This document shows, piece by piece, positions 33,954 through 42,784 of a stretch of DNA of 64,000 nucleotides. Source of the DNA: Polyangiaceae bacterium (GTDB lineage Bacteria > Myxococcota_A > Polyangia > Polyangiales > Polyangiaceae); NCBI GenBank assembly GCA_019637295.1, contig JAHBVX010000002.1:806001-870000 (forward strand), in the 5' to 3' direction. Both the position numbers and the translations under genes were made by a program. Under the pieces are notes generated by a model. The model worked only from the letters and a program-made list of their open reading frames with translations, had not been told where the DNA came from and searched no databases. Within the stretch, counting starts at the first letter, position 1. Each line of letters opens with the position of its first letter.

Positions 33954-35534
33954 ATGGGCGCGATGAAGCTCACGGCGTGGTTGGCTCTGCCGCTGATGGT
34001 CGCCTGGCCGCTGGTCGCGCTCGCCGAGCCGGTCATCCTCGAGCTGGAGGGAGACGTGCCGACGGGTGGGCCCGATCACTTCTTCGTGCCCTTCGCGGTG
34101 CCGGAGGGCATCGTCGAGATCCAGATCGATCACGACGATCTGTCCGACAAGAACATCCTGGACTTCGGGCTGAACGATCCCGCGGGCTTCCGCGGCTGGG
34201 GCGGCGGCAACAGCGAGCCCGCCGTGGTCGGCATCGACCGGGCGTCGCGCAGCTACGTGGCGGGGCCGATCGCCGCGGGCCAGTGGCGGGTGGTGGTCGG
34301 CAAGGCGAAGCTCGCGGAGCTGCCTGCGCGCTACAAGCTCACGATCACGCTGCGTGACGTGGGCACGCTCGCCGCGCAACCCGAGCGAAAGCCCTACGTC
34401 GATCCCGGGGTGCTCGTCGACCAGGCGCGCTGGTACGCTGGCGACTTCCACGTGCACTCGATGGAGAGCGGGGACGCCCGGCCAGACCTCGACGAGATCG
34501 CCGCGCTCGCCCAGACCCGCCAGCTCGACTTCGCGCTGATCAGCGATCACAACACGCTCACGCAGCTCGAGTTCATGGTCGAGGCGCAGAAGCGCCATCC
34601 CACGTTCTTGTTCATCCCGGGCATGGAGTACACGACCTACGCGGGCCACGGCAACGCCATCGGAGCCACCTCCTGGGTCGATCACAAGATCGGTCAGCCG
34701 GGTGTGACGATCGCGGGGGCGGTCGAGCAGTTTCGAAGCCAGGGCGCGCTGTTCAGCATCAACCATCCGATCCTCGAGATCGGCGACCTGTGCATCGGCT
34801 GCGGTTGGAATCACCAGCTCGATCTGGCGCTCGTGGACGCCGTCGAGATCCAGACCGGCTCCCCCAAGTACATCGATCTGCTCTTCCCCGACGCCGCGAT
34901 CGCCTACTGGGACTCGCTGTGCGACCAGGGCCATCACCTCCCTGCCATCGGAGGCAGCGACGATCACAAGGCTGGGGTCGATCTCGGCTTCTTCCAGAGC
35001 GCGATGGGCGAGCCGACCACCCTCGTGTATGCCAGCGAGCTGAGCGTCGCGGGCGTCATCGCCGGGATCCGCGCTGGCAAGACCGTGGTCAAGCTCTGGA
35101 CCCCCGAGGACCCCATGGTCGAGCTGCTGTCGAGCGTGCCTCCCGACGGCGACACCATCGTGGCGGGGAAGGCCACGCTCGCGGCTCGGGTGACCGCCGG
35201 CGCCGGGCAGCGCATCCGCTTCGTGAAGGACGGCGTCGCGGGCGAGTTGACCGCCATCACGAGCGACGACTTCACGGCTGAGCTCCCGATCGCGGCGCCC
35301 AAGTCAGGAGAGAGCCGCTACCGGGTCGAGATTGTCGACGCCGAAGATCGACGACGCACGGTGACGAGTCACTTGTGGATCCGTCGCGTGGACGGCGGTC
35401 CGCCCGCTCCCAGCTCGGACGAGGGCTGCGGTTGTCGCGTGCCGGCGCAGGGTCAGGCGGGGCTGGCCGCCGTCGGCCTCGCCGCCGCCCTCGGGCTCGC
35501 CTCGTGCCTGAGACGCCGCCGGCGAGCCTGCTGA
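33954..35534 (+). CDS. Exported PHP-domain metal-dependent phosphoesterase with MYXO-CTERM tail
   Basis: A 526-residue protein. ATG codons at 33954 and 33963 are both possible; either gives a signal peptide ending about VALAEP. Residues about 28-140 are a beta-sandwich resembling pre-peptidase domains. A PHP domain (about 158-370) shows its metal ligands: GDFHVHSMESGD, LISDHNTL, FIPGMEYTTYAGHGNA, FSINHP and GGSDDHK. The family hydrolyses phosphoesters with two or three divalent metals. A further beta domain precedes the C-terminal tail EGCGCRVP, a hydrophobic helix and LRRRRR, a MYXO-CTERM signal. A surface-exposed phosphoesterase is inferred; the substrate is unknown. Confidence 0.9.
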   Translation: MGAMKLTAWLALPLMVAWPLVALAEPVILELEGDVPTGGPDHFFVPFAVPEGIVEIQIDHDDLSDKNILDFGLNDPAGFRGWGGGNSEPAVVGIDRASRSYVAGPIAAGQWRVVVGKAKLAELPARYKLTITLRDVGTLAAQPERKPYVDPGVLVDQARWYAGDFHVHSMESGDARPDLDEIAALAQTRQLDFALISDHNTLTQLEFMVEAQKRHPTFLFIPGMEYTTYAGHGNAIGATSWVDHKIGQPGVTIAGAVEQFRSQGALFSINHPILEIGDLCIGCGWNHQLDLALVDAVEIQTGSPKYIDLLFPDAAIAYWDSLCDQGHHLPAIGGSDDHKAGVDLGFFQSAMGEPTTLVYASELSVAGVIAGIRAGKTVVKLWTPEDPMVELLSSVPPDGDTIVAGKATLAARVTAGAGQRIRFVKDGVAGELTAITSDDFTAELPIAAPKSGESRYRVEIVDAEDRRRTVTSHLWIRRVDGGPPAPSSDEGCGCRVPAQGQAGLAAVGLAAALGLASCLRRRRRAC

Positions 35535-35666
35535 GAATGCCGGCAGGTTGTCGTGGTTGTGCCGCGCGCAGGCGGGTGCGCTGCAGGGCCGCTTGACAAG
35601 GAAGGACGCAGCCGGAAAGACTTTGCTCGGGTCGGCCCGCCGGGGCCCGTCCCGCCCCAGGCATAC

Positions 35667-36533
35667 ATGGCTCGACTTCGTGCAATAGCGGCAGGCATCA
35701 GCGATGTCGGTCTCCAGCGGGATCACAACGAGGACTGTTTCGCGATCCTGAAGGATCAGGAGCTGTACGTGGTTGCAGACGGGATGGGCGGCCACCGCGC
35801 CGGCGACGTGGCCAGCCGTCTGGCCACCGACGCGATGGTCGAGTTCTTCCGCGCGACCGCGTCGGATGACGTCACCTGGCCATTTCACTTCGACGCGCGG
35901 CTGAGCGAGGAGGAAAATCGCCTGCTCACGGGCATCCGCATCGCCAATCGCCAGATCATCGAGCGCAGCCAGCGAGCGCGGGAGTGCCACGGAATGGGGA
36001 CGACCATCGTGGGCGCGCTCTTCAGTCCGCTCAAACAGAAGATGTTCATCGGGCATGTCGGCGACAGCCGGGCCTATCGCGTGCGGGGTGGCATGATCTC
36101 GCAGCTGACGCGCGATCACTCGTTGGTGAACGACTACCTGCTCGCGATGCCAGAGCTATCCGACGAGCAGAAGAGCGAGTTGCCGAAGAACGTGATCACC
36201 CGCGCGCTCGGCATGCAGGATCACGTCACGGTGGACCTGCAGAGCGACGAGTCCGAGGCGGGTGACCTCTACGTCCTGTGCTCGGATGGCCTGAGCGGCA
36301 TGATCGGGGACGAGGAAATCCTGTCCGTCAGCAGCGAGACCGACGACCTGCAGGAAGCCTGCCGTCGCCTCGTCGCGCTGGCCAACGAGCACGGTGGTGA
36401 AGACAACATCACCGCCGTCATCGTGCGGATCGAGCCGTCGCCCGACGTGGAGGCCGACACCGACCCGCGCGATGCATCGACGGAACCAGCCGAGGTCTTT
36501 CAGCCCGTGGAGGCGAAGAAGTCCAGCGGCTGA
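35667..36533 (+). CDS. PP2C-family Ser/Thr protein phosphatase
   Basis: A 288-residue soluble phosphatase. The ATG at 35667 starts just before the usual domain beginning; the frame is open further upstream to a GTG. The metal-binding motifs are intact: GLQRDHNEDCF, VADGMGGHRAGDVAS, GTTIVGA, GHVGDSRAYR, CSDGLSGMI and GGEDNIT. About 30 residues after the domain form a flexible acidic tail. The family (PrpC/Stp) reverses Hanks-kinase phosphorylation using Mn or Mg. A kinase lies 4.6 kb away but not in the same operon. The gene is convergent with a lipoprotein gene 25 bases downstream. Confidence 0.94.
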   Translation: MARLRAIAAGISDVGLQRDHNEDCFAILKDQELYVVADGMGGHRAGDVASRLATDAMVEFFRATASDDVTWPFHFDARLSEEENRLLTGIRIANRQIIERSQRARECHGMGTTIVGALFSPLKQKMFIGHVGDSRAYRVRGGMISQLTRDHSLVNDYLLAMPELSDEQKSELPKNVITRALGMQDHVTVDLQSDESEAGDLYVLCSDGLSGMIGDEEILSVSSETDDLQEACRRLVALANEHGGEDNITAVIVRIEPSPDVEADTDPRDASTEPAEVFQPVEAKKSSG

Positions 36534-36558
36534 GGAGAGCGAGGCGAGAGCTGCCGAG

Positions 36559-37134
36559 CTACTCGTCGCAGTTCTCGAGCACGAACCAGCCTTCGTCGGC
36601 TTCACAGTAGGTGCTGGGCTGCTTCTGCGAGATGAGGCCTGGGCACGAGAAGCGCGCCCATATTCGTCCGGTCGCGACCTGAAGCGGCTCCACGTCCACG
36701 GCGATGATGCAAGGCGTCTCTACCGGGTTCTGCAGTGTGTCGAGCATCGTGGGGTTACGATGCAGGATGGTTGCGGTGCCCGAGCCGCCCGGGCTGAGCT
36801 GCCCGTTGACGGTGAAGGCGACCCCCTTGTGGCTCATGCTGGCGCTGACCTTGAAGACGTCACCGGACTTGCGCACGGCGCACTTCACCGACGCGCCGCC
36901 CTCCTCGTCGACGACCCGCGAACCCGGCGCGCCGGCGCCCGGCGGCGGCGAGCCGATATACGCATAGTGCGGATTGAACTGGCAGGACTTGCCGTCCGGG
37001 GTCGCACCCGCCGGCGCCGAGCGAATGTGGATGGTGAGCCCAGCCTGGCTCGGTGGGGGAACGGGATCGCTGCACGCGGCCCCGAAGAGCAGGGCCGCGG
37101 AGACGGCACCGCCAAGCAAGCGTCGAACTGACAT
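36559..37134 (-). CDS. Predicted lipoprotein, unknown function
   Basis: A 191-residue lipoprotein with the signal MSVRRLLGGAVSAALLFGAAC (lipobox Cys21). The mature part contains six Cys residues (SCQFNP, VKCAVRK, TPCIIAV, FSCPGL, STYCEAD, ENCDE), suggesting disulfides, and a beta-rich pattern with VSASMSHKGVAFTVNGQL. I recognise no named family. It starts 72 bases after the PLP-enzyme gene on the same strand, but the terminator between them (37174-37196) suggests separate transcription. CCTAGG palindromes at 37143-37148 and 37155-37160 lie just upstream of its ATG. Confidence 0.78.
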   Translation of the reverse strand: MSVRRLLGGAVSAALLFGAACSDPVPPPSQAGLTIHIRSAPAGATPDGKSCQFNPHYAYIGSPPPGAGAPGSRVVDEEGGASVKCAVRKSGDVFKVSASMSHKGVAFTVNGQLSPGGSGTATILHRNPTMLDTLQNPVETPCIIAVDVEPLQVATGRIWARFSCPGLISQKQPSTYCEADEGWFVLENCDE

Positions 37135-37173
37135 GCCGCAATCCTAGGGCGAAGCCTAGGGTCCGCGCAAGAA

Positions 37174-37196
37174 GACCCCCGAAACCGCCGGGGGTC
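37174..37196 (-). terminator. Probable intrinsic terminator after the Cys/Met PLP enzyme gene
   Basis: On the minus strand, 10 bases after the stop at 37207, GACCCCCG pairs with CGGGGGTC around a 7-base loop (8-bp GC-rich stem), followed by TTCTTGC, a partial T-run. It separates the enzyme gene from the lipoprotein gene downstream. Confidence 0.6.
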
Positions 37197-37206
37197 CGGG
37201 GTCCGA

Positions 37207-38367
37207 TCAGCTCATGGCCGCGAAGCCCGCCTGCAAGTCTCGCCACAGGTCGTCCACGTCCTCGAGGCCGACGCTCAGGCGCACGAGTCCGTCGGAAATC
37301 CCAAGCGCTTGCCGGGACTCGGCCGGTATCGAGGCGTGCGTCATCAGCGCCGGGTGCTCCGCCAGCGACTCCACCCCGCCGAGGCTCTCGGCCAGCGTGA
37401 AGACGCGCAAGCTGGCCAGGAAGCGCCGCGCCTGCTCCAGCGTGCCGGCGAGGTCCACGCTGATCATGCCGCCAGGGCCGCTCATCTGTCGCTGCGCCAG
37501 GGCGTGGTCCGGGTGGCTCTTCAGCCCGGGGTAGTGCACCGCGGCAACCCCAGGATGGGCGGCGAGGCGGCCGGCGAGCTCGCGCGCGCTCTCGACGTGG
37601 CGTCGCATGCGCACCGGCAGGGTCTTGATGCCGCGTAGCACGAGGTAGCAATCCATCGGGCTCGGCACGGCGCCGATGGCGTTCTGCAAGAAGGCAATCC
37701 GCTCCGCCAGGCCCTCGTCGCTCGTGATCAGCGCGCCGCCCACGACGTCCGAGTGCCCGTTGATGTACTTCGTGGTCGAGTGCATCACCACGTCGGCCCC
37801 GAGCTGCAGCGGGCGCTGCAGCACCGGCGACGCGAACGTGTTGTCGACGACCAGCGGTATCCGTCGGCTCTTGGCCAGCGCGCTCATCTTGCCGATGTCG
37901 AACACCTTGAGCATTGGGTTGGTCGGTGTCTCCAGCCAAATGAGGCGCGTCTCGCTGGTGAGCGCGGCCTCGACGCGGCTCGGGTCGCGCATGTCCACGA
38001 AGGTCGTACTCACGTTCATCGGCTTCAGCACCTTGTCGAACAGTCGAAACGTGCCGCCGTACACGTCGTCCCCGCTGACCACGTGATCGCCGGGTCGCAA
38101 GGTGTGCAGCAGGCTGAGCGTCGCCGCACTCCCGCTCGCGAACGCGAAGCCGAAGCGTCCGCCCTCCAGCGCCGCCAAGCAGGACTCGAGCGCCTCCCGG
38201 GTCGGGTTGCCGCTGCGCGAGTACTCGAACTTCAGCGGGCTGCCCGGCTCGCGCTGTGCGAAGGTGCTCGACAGCACGATGGGCTGCATCACCGCCAGGT
38301 GGCTCGGATCGGGCTCCTGCCCGGCGTGGATGGCGAGTGTATCGATGGACGACGACGGGGTGGACAT
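37207..38367 (-). CDS. Cystathionine gamma-synthase/gamma-lyase family PLP enzyme
   Basis: A 386-residue enzyme of the Cys/Met-metabolism PLP family, full length. The motifs are YSRSGNPTREALE, SGSAATLSLLHTL, GDDVYGGTFRLF, LETPTNPMLKV, VVDNTFASPVLQRPL, and MHSTTKYINGHSD with the PLP Lys at about residue 200. SLGGVESLAEHPALMTH near the C-terminus is shared by MetB, cystathionine gamma-lyase and MetC-like enzymes, so synthase and lyase cannot be separated by eye. Either would act in transsulfuration. The ATG at 38367 directly follows an inverted repeat (38369-38387). The tRNA-His gene lies 60 bases upstream on the same strand. A terminator follows. Confidence 0.93.
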   Translation of the reverse strand: MSTPSSSIDTLAIHAGQEPDPSHLAVMQPIVLSSTFAQREPGSPLKFEYSRSGNPTREALESCLAALEGGRFGFAFASGSAATLSLLHTLRPGDHVVSGDDVYGGTFRLFDKVLKPMNVSTTFVDMRDPSRVEAALTSETRLIWLETPTNPMLKVFDIGKMSALAKSRRIPLVVDNTFASPVLQRPLQLGADVVMHSTTKYINGHSDVVGGALITSDEGLAERIAFLQNAIGAVPSPMDCYLVLRGIKTLPVRMRRHVESARELAGRLAAHPGVAAVHYPGLKSHPDHALAQRQMSGPGGMISVDLAGTLEQARRFLASLRVFTLAESLGGVESLAEHPALMTHASIPAESRQALGISDGLVRLSVGLEDVDDLWRDLQAGFAAMS

Positions 38368-38368
38368 G

Positions 38369-38387
38369 GCGCGTGTCTAACACGCGC
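38369..38387 (-). promoter_or_regulatory. Inverted repeat touching the start of the Cys/Met PLP gene
   Basis: GCGCGTGT (38369-38376) and ACACGCGC (38380-38387) form perfect 8-base arms with a 3-base centre, ending one base before the ATG. There is no recognisable Shine-Dalgarno sequence. It could be an operator, or an RNA hairpin limiting initiation; it also lies in the path of transcripts from the tRNA gene. Confidence 0.4.
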
Positions 38388-38427
38388 TCGCGCCCCCGGC
38401 GACGAGTCGCCTAGCGCCTTGATTCGG

Positions 38428-38500
38428 GGTGAGTGACGGGAATTGAACCCGCGACACCTGGAGCCACAATCCAGTGCTCTACCACTGAGCTACACCCACC
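38428..38500 (-). tRNA. tRNA-His (anticodon GTG)
   Basis: The minus-strand sequence folds as a full cloverleaf. The acceptor stem is GTGGGTG with CACTCAC, the D arm GCTCAGTGGTAGAGC, the anticodon stem-loop CTGGA-TTGTGGC-TCCAG (anticodon at 38465-38467) and the T arm contains GGTTCAATTCC. The extra G at position -1, opposite C73, is the tRNA-His identity element and is encoded (38500 and 38428). The 3' CCA is not encoded (CCG follows), so a CCA-adding enzyme is needed. Confidence 0.97.
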
Positions 38501-38523
38501 GTATCTGCCTACGGAGCGGCGGA

Positions 38524-38552
38524 GTTAAAGCACCTTACGGCGCGTTCGACAA
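38524..38552 (-). promoter_or_regulatory. Sigma-70-like promoter for tRNA-His
   Basis: On the minus strand TTGTCG, 17 bases, then TTTAAC gives a reasonable -35/-10 pair (4 of 6 matches in each). Transcription would start near 38517, about 17 bases before the mature tRNA 5' end. The rest of the gap to 38582 contains a GGCGGGCCCGCC palindrome that may belong to the end of the deacetylase gene. Confidence 0.5.
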
Positions 38553-38582
38553 GGGTGACGGCGGGCCCGCCCGGGGGCGTCG

Positions 38583-39611
38583 TCAATCGAGGCGCCAATG
38601 AGCGCTGGCAGCCGCGCGCGCGCGGTCCAGGTCGGCGCTGTGCGCCGGGGAGAGCCGCGGAGAGGGCAGCGCGGGCTCGGGCAGGTCGTCCATCATGCCG
38701 GTGACCGCCTGCTCCAGGGAGTCGGACAGCGCCGCGAGATCGTAGCCGCCCTCCAGAATCAGCGCCATGGGCGCGGCCTGCCCGACGACCGCCCGCAGCC
38801 GTCGGGTCATGAAGCCATAGGCGTCGCGGGACAGGCGCATGGAGGCCAGAGGATCGCTGGCGTGCGCGTCGAACCCTGCGCTGACCAGCAGCAGTTCGGG
38901 CGCGAACTGCTCCACCACCGGCAGCACCAGGCGGTCGAACGCTGCCCGATAGACGGCGTCGTCCGCACCTGCGGACAGCGGCACGTTGACCGTGAAGCCC
39001 TCGCCCTCGCCCCGTCCCGTCTCCGCTGCCGCGCCGGTGCCCGGGTAGAACGGGAACTGGTGCAAGGACACGAACAGTACGCTGGGGTCGGCGTAGAACA
39101 TCTCCTGAGTGCCGTTGCCGTGGTGGACGTCGAAGTCGACGATGGCCACCCGCCGCGCCCCCCGAGCCCGCGCGTGGGCGGCGGCGATCGCGACGTTGTT
39201 GAGCAGGCAGAAGCCCATGGCCGCCTTCGGCCTGGCGTGGTGCCCCGGTGGCCGGACCAGCGCCACCCCGGCGCGGGCCCGGCCGTCGAGCAGGGTAGAG
39301 ACCAGCTCGATCGAGCTGCCGGCCGCCACCCGCGCGCTCTCGACCGAGTCCGGCCCATAGTAGGTGTCCTCATCCAGGTAGCCTCGCCCGCCCGCCTTCT
39401 GGGCGAGCGCCTCGCAGTAGGCCGGGTCGTGGACGCGGCACAGCTCCTCGGGGGACGCCGCTCGGACGGTCGTGGGGACCGGGGCGAAGGCCCCGGCTGC
39501 CCGGGCCAGGCCTGCGCGGGCCGCGTCGAGGCGCTCGGGGCGCTCGGGGTGGGGGCCGGTGGCGCGGTGGAGAGCAAAACGGGGGTCATCGACGACGGCC
39601 AAGGTGCTCAT
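38583..39611 (-). CDS. Histone-deacetylase-family hydrolase (AcuC/acetylpolyamine type)
   Basis: A 342-residue zinc deacetylase. The ATG at 39611 begins MSTLAVVDDPRFALH, the usual family start; the frame is open upstream. Catalytic motifs are HPERPERL, RPPGHHARP (active-site His pair), GFCLLNNVAIAA, VDFDVHHGNGTQ (zinc Asp and His), SAGFDAHASDP (second zinc Asp) and LEGGYDL (the transition-state Tyr). Bacterial members deacetylate acetyl-lysine proteins such as acetyl-CoA synthetase, or acetylated polyamines. No acetyltransferase or acs gene is adjacent. It is divergent from a receptor-like gene across 108 bases. Confidence 0.93.
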   Translation of the reverse strand: MSTLAVVDDPRFALHRATGPHPERPERLDAARAGLARAAGAFAPVPTTVRAASPEELCRVHDPAYCEALAQKAGGRGYLDEDTYYGPDSVESARVAAGSSIELVSTLLDGRARAGVALVRPPGHHARPKAAMGFCLLNNVAIAAAHARARGARRVAIVDFDVHHGNGTQEMFYADPSVLFVSLHQFPFYPGTGAAAETGRGEGEGFTVNVPLSAGADDAVYRAAFDRLVLPVVEQFAPELLLVSAGFDAHASDPLASMRLSRDAYGFMTRRLRAVVGQAAPMALILEGGYDLAALSDSLEQAVTGMMDDLPEPALPSPRLSPAHSADLDRARAAASAHWRLD

Positions 39612-39719
39612 GGTCTTTCCGGCTCTGAGTCGAGAGTGTACCCTCGCGCGGCTCGTCCCGGGTGGCCGAGCTTGGGCCCTCGGCGCGCAGTCGGGGGCCT
39701 CGTCCTCCGAGGGAATCCC

Positions 39720-40910
39720 ATGCGCTGGAAAATCAGTGTCTTCAACGCGGTCATCGTCGTCATCGTCGGGGTCTTGACCTACGCGCTCCTCGCCACGTCG
39801 CTCAGCGATGTGGTCCAGAACCCCGCCAAGCGCAAGACGGAGGTGGCCCAGGCCCTGCGCGCGGCGAGCGCACAGCTCGCGCTCGACGCGTTGCGCCTCG
39901 AGCGCTGGCTGCAGGAGCGCACGAACACCGCCCCGGTGCGGGAAATGTACGCGGGAGGGACGCCCGAGGCGCGCAGCGAGGCCGCCACGGTGCAAGCCAA
40001 TCGTATCCGGGACGCGGCGGTGGCCGAGCCCGCGTTCGCGAAGATGGCGCCATCCCTCGTGCTCTTCGTCGACAGCCGCGGCATCGCCATGGGCCGCAAT
40101 GGTTCCGCGCTGATGCGCGGGGACAAGATGGCCGAAGCCTACCCGTCCCTGGCGGAGGCGCTGCAGTCGGGGAACACCCGCAGCGACGTGTGGCTCGATC
40201 GCTCGCGCCAGGAGCAGCTGCTAGCCAGCTACGCTCCAGTTCGCGGCGAGAACGGCGAGATCGTCGGCGCGCTGATCGTCGGCACGCCGCTGAACGACGA
40301 CCGCCTCGCGCGCACCAGCGAGCTGACGAGCGGCCAGTTCCTGGCGCTCGGCGTGATGGGCACGCAGATGGAAGTCGTCGCGTCCACCGGCAAGGCGGCA
40401 CCAGGTGTGCTCGAGGCCGCCAGCTCCGAGGGCATCAAGACCACCGCCACGAACGCGATGGAGTCCGGCAACGTCGCGGCTGCCGACGCGGTCCACGCCG
40501 CTCACGTGCTCGGCGTCGCGCCGCTCATCGGCTACGGTGACGCGAGCAAGCGCGCGGTGCTGATCGGCGCCGTGCCTGCCTCGCTGGTGGGCAGCCTCAG
40601 CGGCTTGCTCTGGCCCGTGTTCGGCGTGACGGCGCTCGGGATAATGCTCGTGTTGGTCACGGGCTACCTGCTGGGCAACTACTTCGCTCGTCCAGTGAGC
40701 GAGCTCGAAGACGGCCTCTTGCACATCATCAACGGGCGCACGGATCTGCGCTTCCAGATCGAGCATCCGGATCTCGGCGGGCTCGTGTTCCGCATCAACT
40801 CGCTGCTCAATCAGCTGATGGGCGTACCGGAAGACACCACGGACGACGAGGGTCGCCCCAGCGTTCCTGCTCCCAATCCCGGAGCCTTCGGCGATCCTGG
40901 CGGTCAGTAG
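39720..40910 (+). CDS. Membrane receptor with Cache-like sensor and HAMP, no output domain
   Basis: A 396-residue protein with AGGGA as ribosome site before the ATG at 39720. A membrane span (about 6-27) is followed by an extracytoplasmic Cache-like sensor of about 240 residues; VLFVDSRGIAMGRNG and LLASYAPVRGENGEIVGALI are typical of that fold. A second span (about 298-322, WPVFGVTALGIMLVLVTGYLLG) leads to a HAMP-like segment (FARPVSELEDGLLHIINGR) and a 40-residue acidic tail. There is no kinase, methyl-accepting or cyclase domain, so a signal must be passed to another protein. The gene after it encodes a HEAT-repeat protein in the same direction (117-base gap), a possible partner. Confidence 0.83.
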   Translation: MRWKISVFNAVIVVIVGVLTYALLATSLSDVVQNPAKRKTEVAQALRAASAQLALDALRLERWLQERTNTAPVREMYAGGTPEARSEAATVQANRIRDAAVAEPAFAKMAPSLVLFVDSRGIAMGRNGSALMRGDKMAEAYPSLAEALQSGNTRSDVWLDRSRQEQLLASYAPVRGENGEIVGALIVGTPLNDDRLARTSELTSGQFLALGVMGTQMEVVASTGKAAPGVLEAASSEGIKTTATNAMESGNVAAADAVHAAHVLGVAPLIGYGDASKRAVLIGAVPASLVGSLSGLLWPVFGVTALGIMLVLVTGYLLGNYFARPVSELEDGLLHIINGRTDLRFQIEHPDLGGLVFRINSLLNQLMGVPEDTTDDEGRPSVPAPNPGAFGDPGGQ

Positions 40911-41027
40911 CCCGCTCGGGCTGCCGCGGGGGGCCGACCGATGCGAGCGAGGTATCGCGCAGCTGGGTTCGACGCGCTATAAGCGCCGCACCGACGCCGC
41001 CACGCGGCCTTCGAACCCGAGATCGCC

Positions 41028-41774
41028 ATGGGACTTTTCGACATCTTCAAGAGCAAGAGCAACGCCGAAGGCGGGGTCAAACAGCCAAGCGACCGCGAGT
41101 TGCTCCGTATGCAGAAGCTGGTCAGCACGAAGATGAGTCAGAACTACGATCGCCAGGAGGCGATCGACCAGCTGAGCAAGCTCGGCTCCGCGAAGAGCGC
41201 TGCGGTGCTGCTCAAGCGCTTCGACTGGACCATGGAGCCGTCCATCACGGACCAAGAAGAGAAGGAGTCGGCTGCCCGGGGCATCGTCGCCGCAGGGCAG
41301 GCGGCCCTCGAGCCCATCCGCGAGCACTGCCGCAAGGCAGAGAGCCTGACCTGGCCCCTGAAGACGCTCAAGGACATCGTCGCCGCCGAGGACTACGTCG
41401 ATGAGCTGCTCGGCATTCTAGACCTGTTCGACACGGAGTACGTGCGCAACGCCGAGCCGAAGATCCAGCTGATTACGCTGCTCGGCGACTACCCCAACGA
41501 GGAAGTCCGCATCGCGGTCGAACCCTTCCTGCAGGACGCCAGCGAACCTGTTCGGTTCGCCGCGGTGACGACGGTGTTCGCCGTGAACGACCCGGCGAGT
41601 CTTCCCTCGCTGATCGCCGCGCTCGCTGACGAAGAGAGCTTGCGCGTGAGGAATCGCATCGCCCAGTGCCTCACCGACCGCCAGTGGGAGCTGCCGGAAG
41701 CGCTGGTCGAGAGCTGCGCGGAGGCTCTCCCGCCCGACTTCAACCTGGCCGACCGAGTCGTCCGCCGCAGCTGA
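41028..41774 (+). CDS. Cytoplasmic HEAT-repeat protein
   Basis: A 248-residue soluble protein starting MGLFDIFKSKSN, with no signal peptide. It is all alpha-helical with HEAT/Armadillo-like repeats; the clearest is NEEVRIAVEPFLQDASEPVRFAAVTT (split here as NEEVRIAVEPFLQD and ASEPVRFAAVTT), followed by ASLPSLIAALADEESLRVRN. Such repeats are protein-binding scaffolds. TATAAG at 40978-40983 inside GCGCTATAAGCGC may be a -10 element, with no good -35. It follows the receptor-like gene and may work with it. The specific function is unknown. Confidence 0.82.
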   Translation: MGLFDIFKSKSNAEGGVKQPSDRELLRMQKLVSTKMSQNYDRQEAIDQLSKLGSAKSAAVLLKRFDWTMEPSITDQEEKESAARGIVAAGQAALEPIREHCRKAESLTWPLKTLKDIVAAEDYVDELLGILDLFDTEYVRNAEPKIQLITLLGDYPNEEVRIAVEPFLQDASEPVRFAAVTTVFAVNDPASLPSLIAALADEESLRVRNRIAQCLTDRQWELPEALVESCAEALPPDFNLADRVVRRS

Positions 41775-41849
41775 GGGCAGGGCGGCCCGGTTGGACGACC
41801 GCCGCTCGGGCTCGGCCCCGCCCTCACACTCTCTTGCGCGCCGCGCGGG

Positions 41850-42743
41850 TCACTCGCTGACGCGGTAGTTCTGCGGGAAGTACAGGTTGTAGCTGATGGT
41901 CAGCATCTGGTTGAAGCGGAACTGCTGATCATCCGCGGAAATGCGGTTGTCGGGGAACTCTTTGTCCTTGCCACCGCCCTTGGTGTCGAAGCCGCCCGTG
42001 TTCCAGGAGTAGGGCAGCCCGCGCCACTCGAAGCCGACGGCGTTCCACTTGTTGACGTAGAACGCGAAGCCCAGCCCGAAGGTGGGCGCGATGGCGACAC
42101 GGCTCTCCTTCTTGAAGGCGTCCGGCGTCGAACAATCGGTGCCGCTGCCCGGATCGCACTCCTTGCGCTCGCTCAGGCCGACGAACGCCGGTCCGAGGAA
42201 GAAGTACAGATCCGTGTCGACGTAGATGCTCTGGAACAGCGCGAGCTTGCCTCGGAACGGGACCGCCGTGACCTGCGGAGCGGCAACCCAGTCCAGCGAG
42301 CCGAGCTGATCCTTGAAGTCGGGCCCCATGTTGACCGCGGTCAGCCGGCAATCCGTGTCGAGGCGGGTGATGTTGCCGTTGCCGTCGCGGCAGCCCCGGC
42401 GCTCGTTCACGCCTTGGATCTCGTCCGAGAGGGCGGTCGGGATCTTGACCCCGCCGAAGCCGCCCCAAACGCCTAGCGCGAGCCAGTCCGTGAAGTTGTA
42501 GTTGAGCCGCGCTCCGAACAAGATCGTGCGCTGATACTCGTCGAGCAGCGTGAAGCTGATTGCCGGAGCCACCTCGAAGCGCCCCTCGCGGTAGAGGCGG
42601 AGCTTGCGCACCGCGGGCGCTCCCGCGAGCGGTCCGGTCAGCAGAATCTCTTGGGCCTCGGCGCTCTTCTCGGTGGCCGCGAGCAGCGCGAAGGTTGCCG
42701 CCAGCCCGCACAGGAGCCGTCGTGCACCGTTCCTCGTCTTCAT
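41850..42743 (-). CDS. Outer-membrane beta-barrel protein (myxobacterial GltA/GltB-like family), second gene of pair
   Basis: A 297-residue protein. The ATG at 42743 (MKTRNGARR) has GGGAG 7 bases upstream and is preferred to the ATG at 42758. A signal peptide ends about SAEAQE. The mature protein is a series of amphipathic beta strands: FEVAPAISFTLLDEYQ, ILFGARLNYNFTDWLALGV, LALFQSIYVDTDLYFFLG, and the terminal strand LTISYNLYFPQNYRVSE. Long loops carry Cys pairs. It and the next entry are encoded 41 bases apart and share layout, so they probably form a pair like the GltA/GltB porin-like proteins of Myxococcus gliding or NfsA/NfsB of spore coat assembly. Confidence 0.8.
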   Translation of the reverse strand: MKTRNGARRLLCGLAATFALLAATEKSAEAQEILLTGPLAGAPAVRKLRLYREGRFEVAPAISFTLLDEYQRTILFGARLNYNFTDWLALGVWGGFGGVKIPTALSDEIQGVNERRGCRDGNGNITRLDTDCRLTAVNMGPDFKDQLGSLDWVAAPQVTAVPFRGKLALFQSIYVDTDLYFFLGPAFVGLSERKECDPGSGTDCSTPDAFKKESRVAIAPTFGLGFAFYVNKWNAVGFEWRGLPYSWNTGGFDTKGGGKDKEFPDNRISADDQQFRFNQMLTISYNLYFPQNYRVSE

Positions 42744-42784
42744 CGTGGTCGCTCCCATGGCTTGTTGACCTCGTCCTTCGCGCA

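Noticed and set aside
37143-37160. Paired CCTAGG palindromes as a terminator
   Set aside because: Six-base arms with no T-run, just upstream of a start codon; the neighbouring 8-bp GC hairpin followed by TTCTT is a better terminator.
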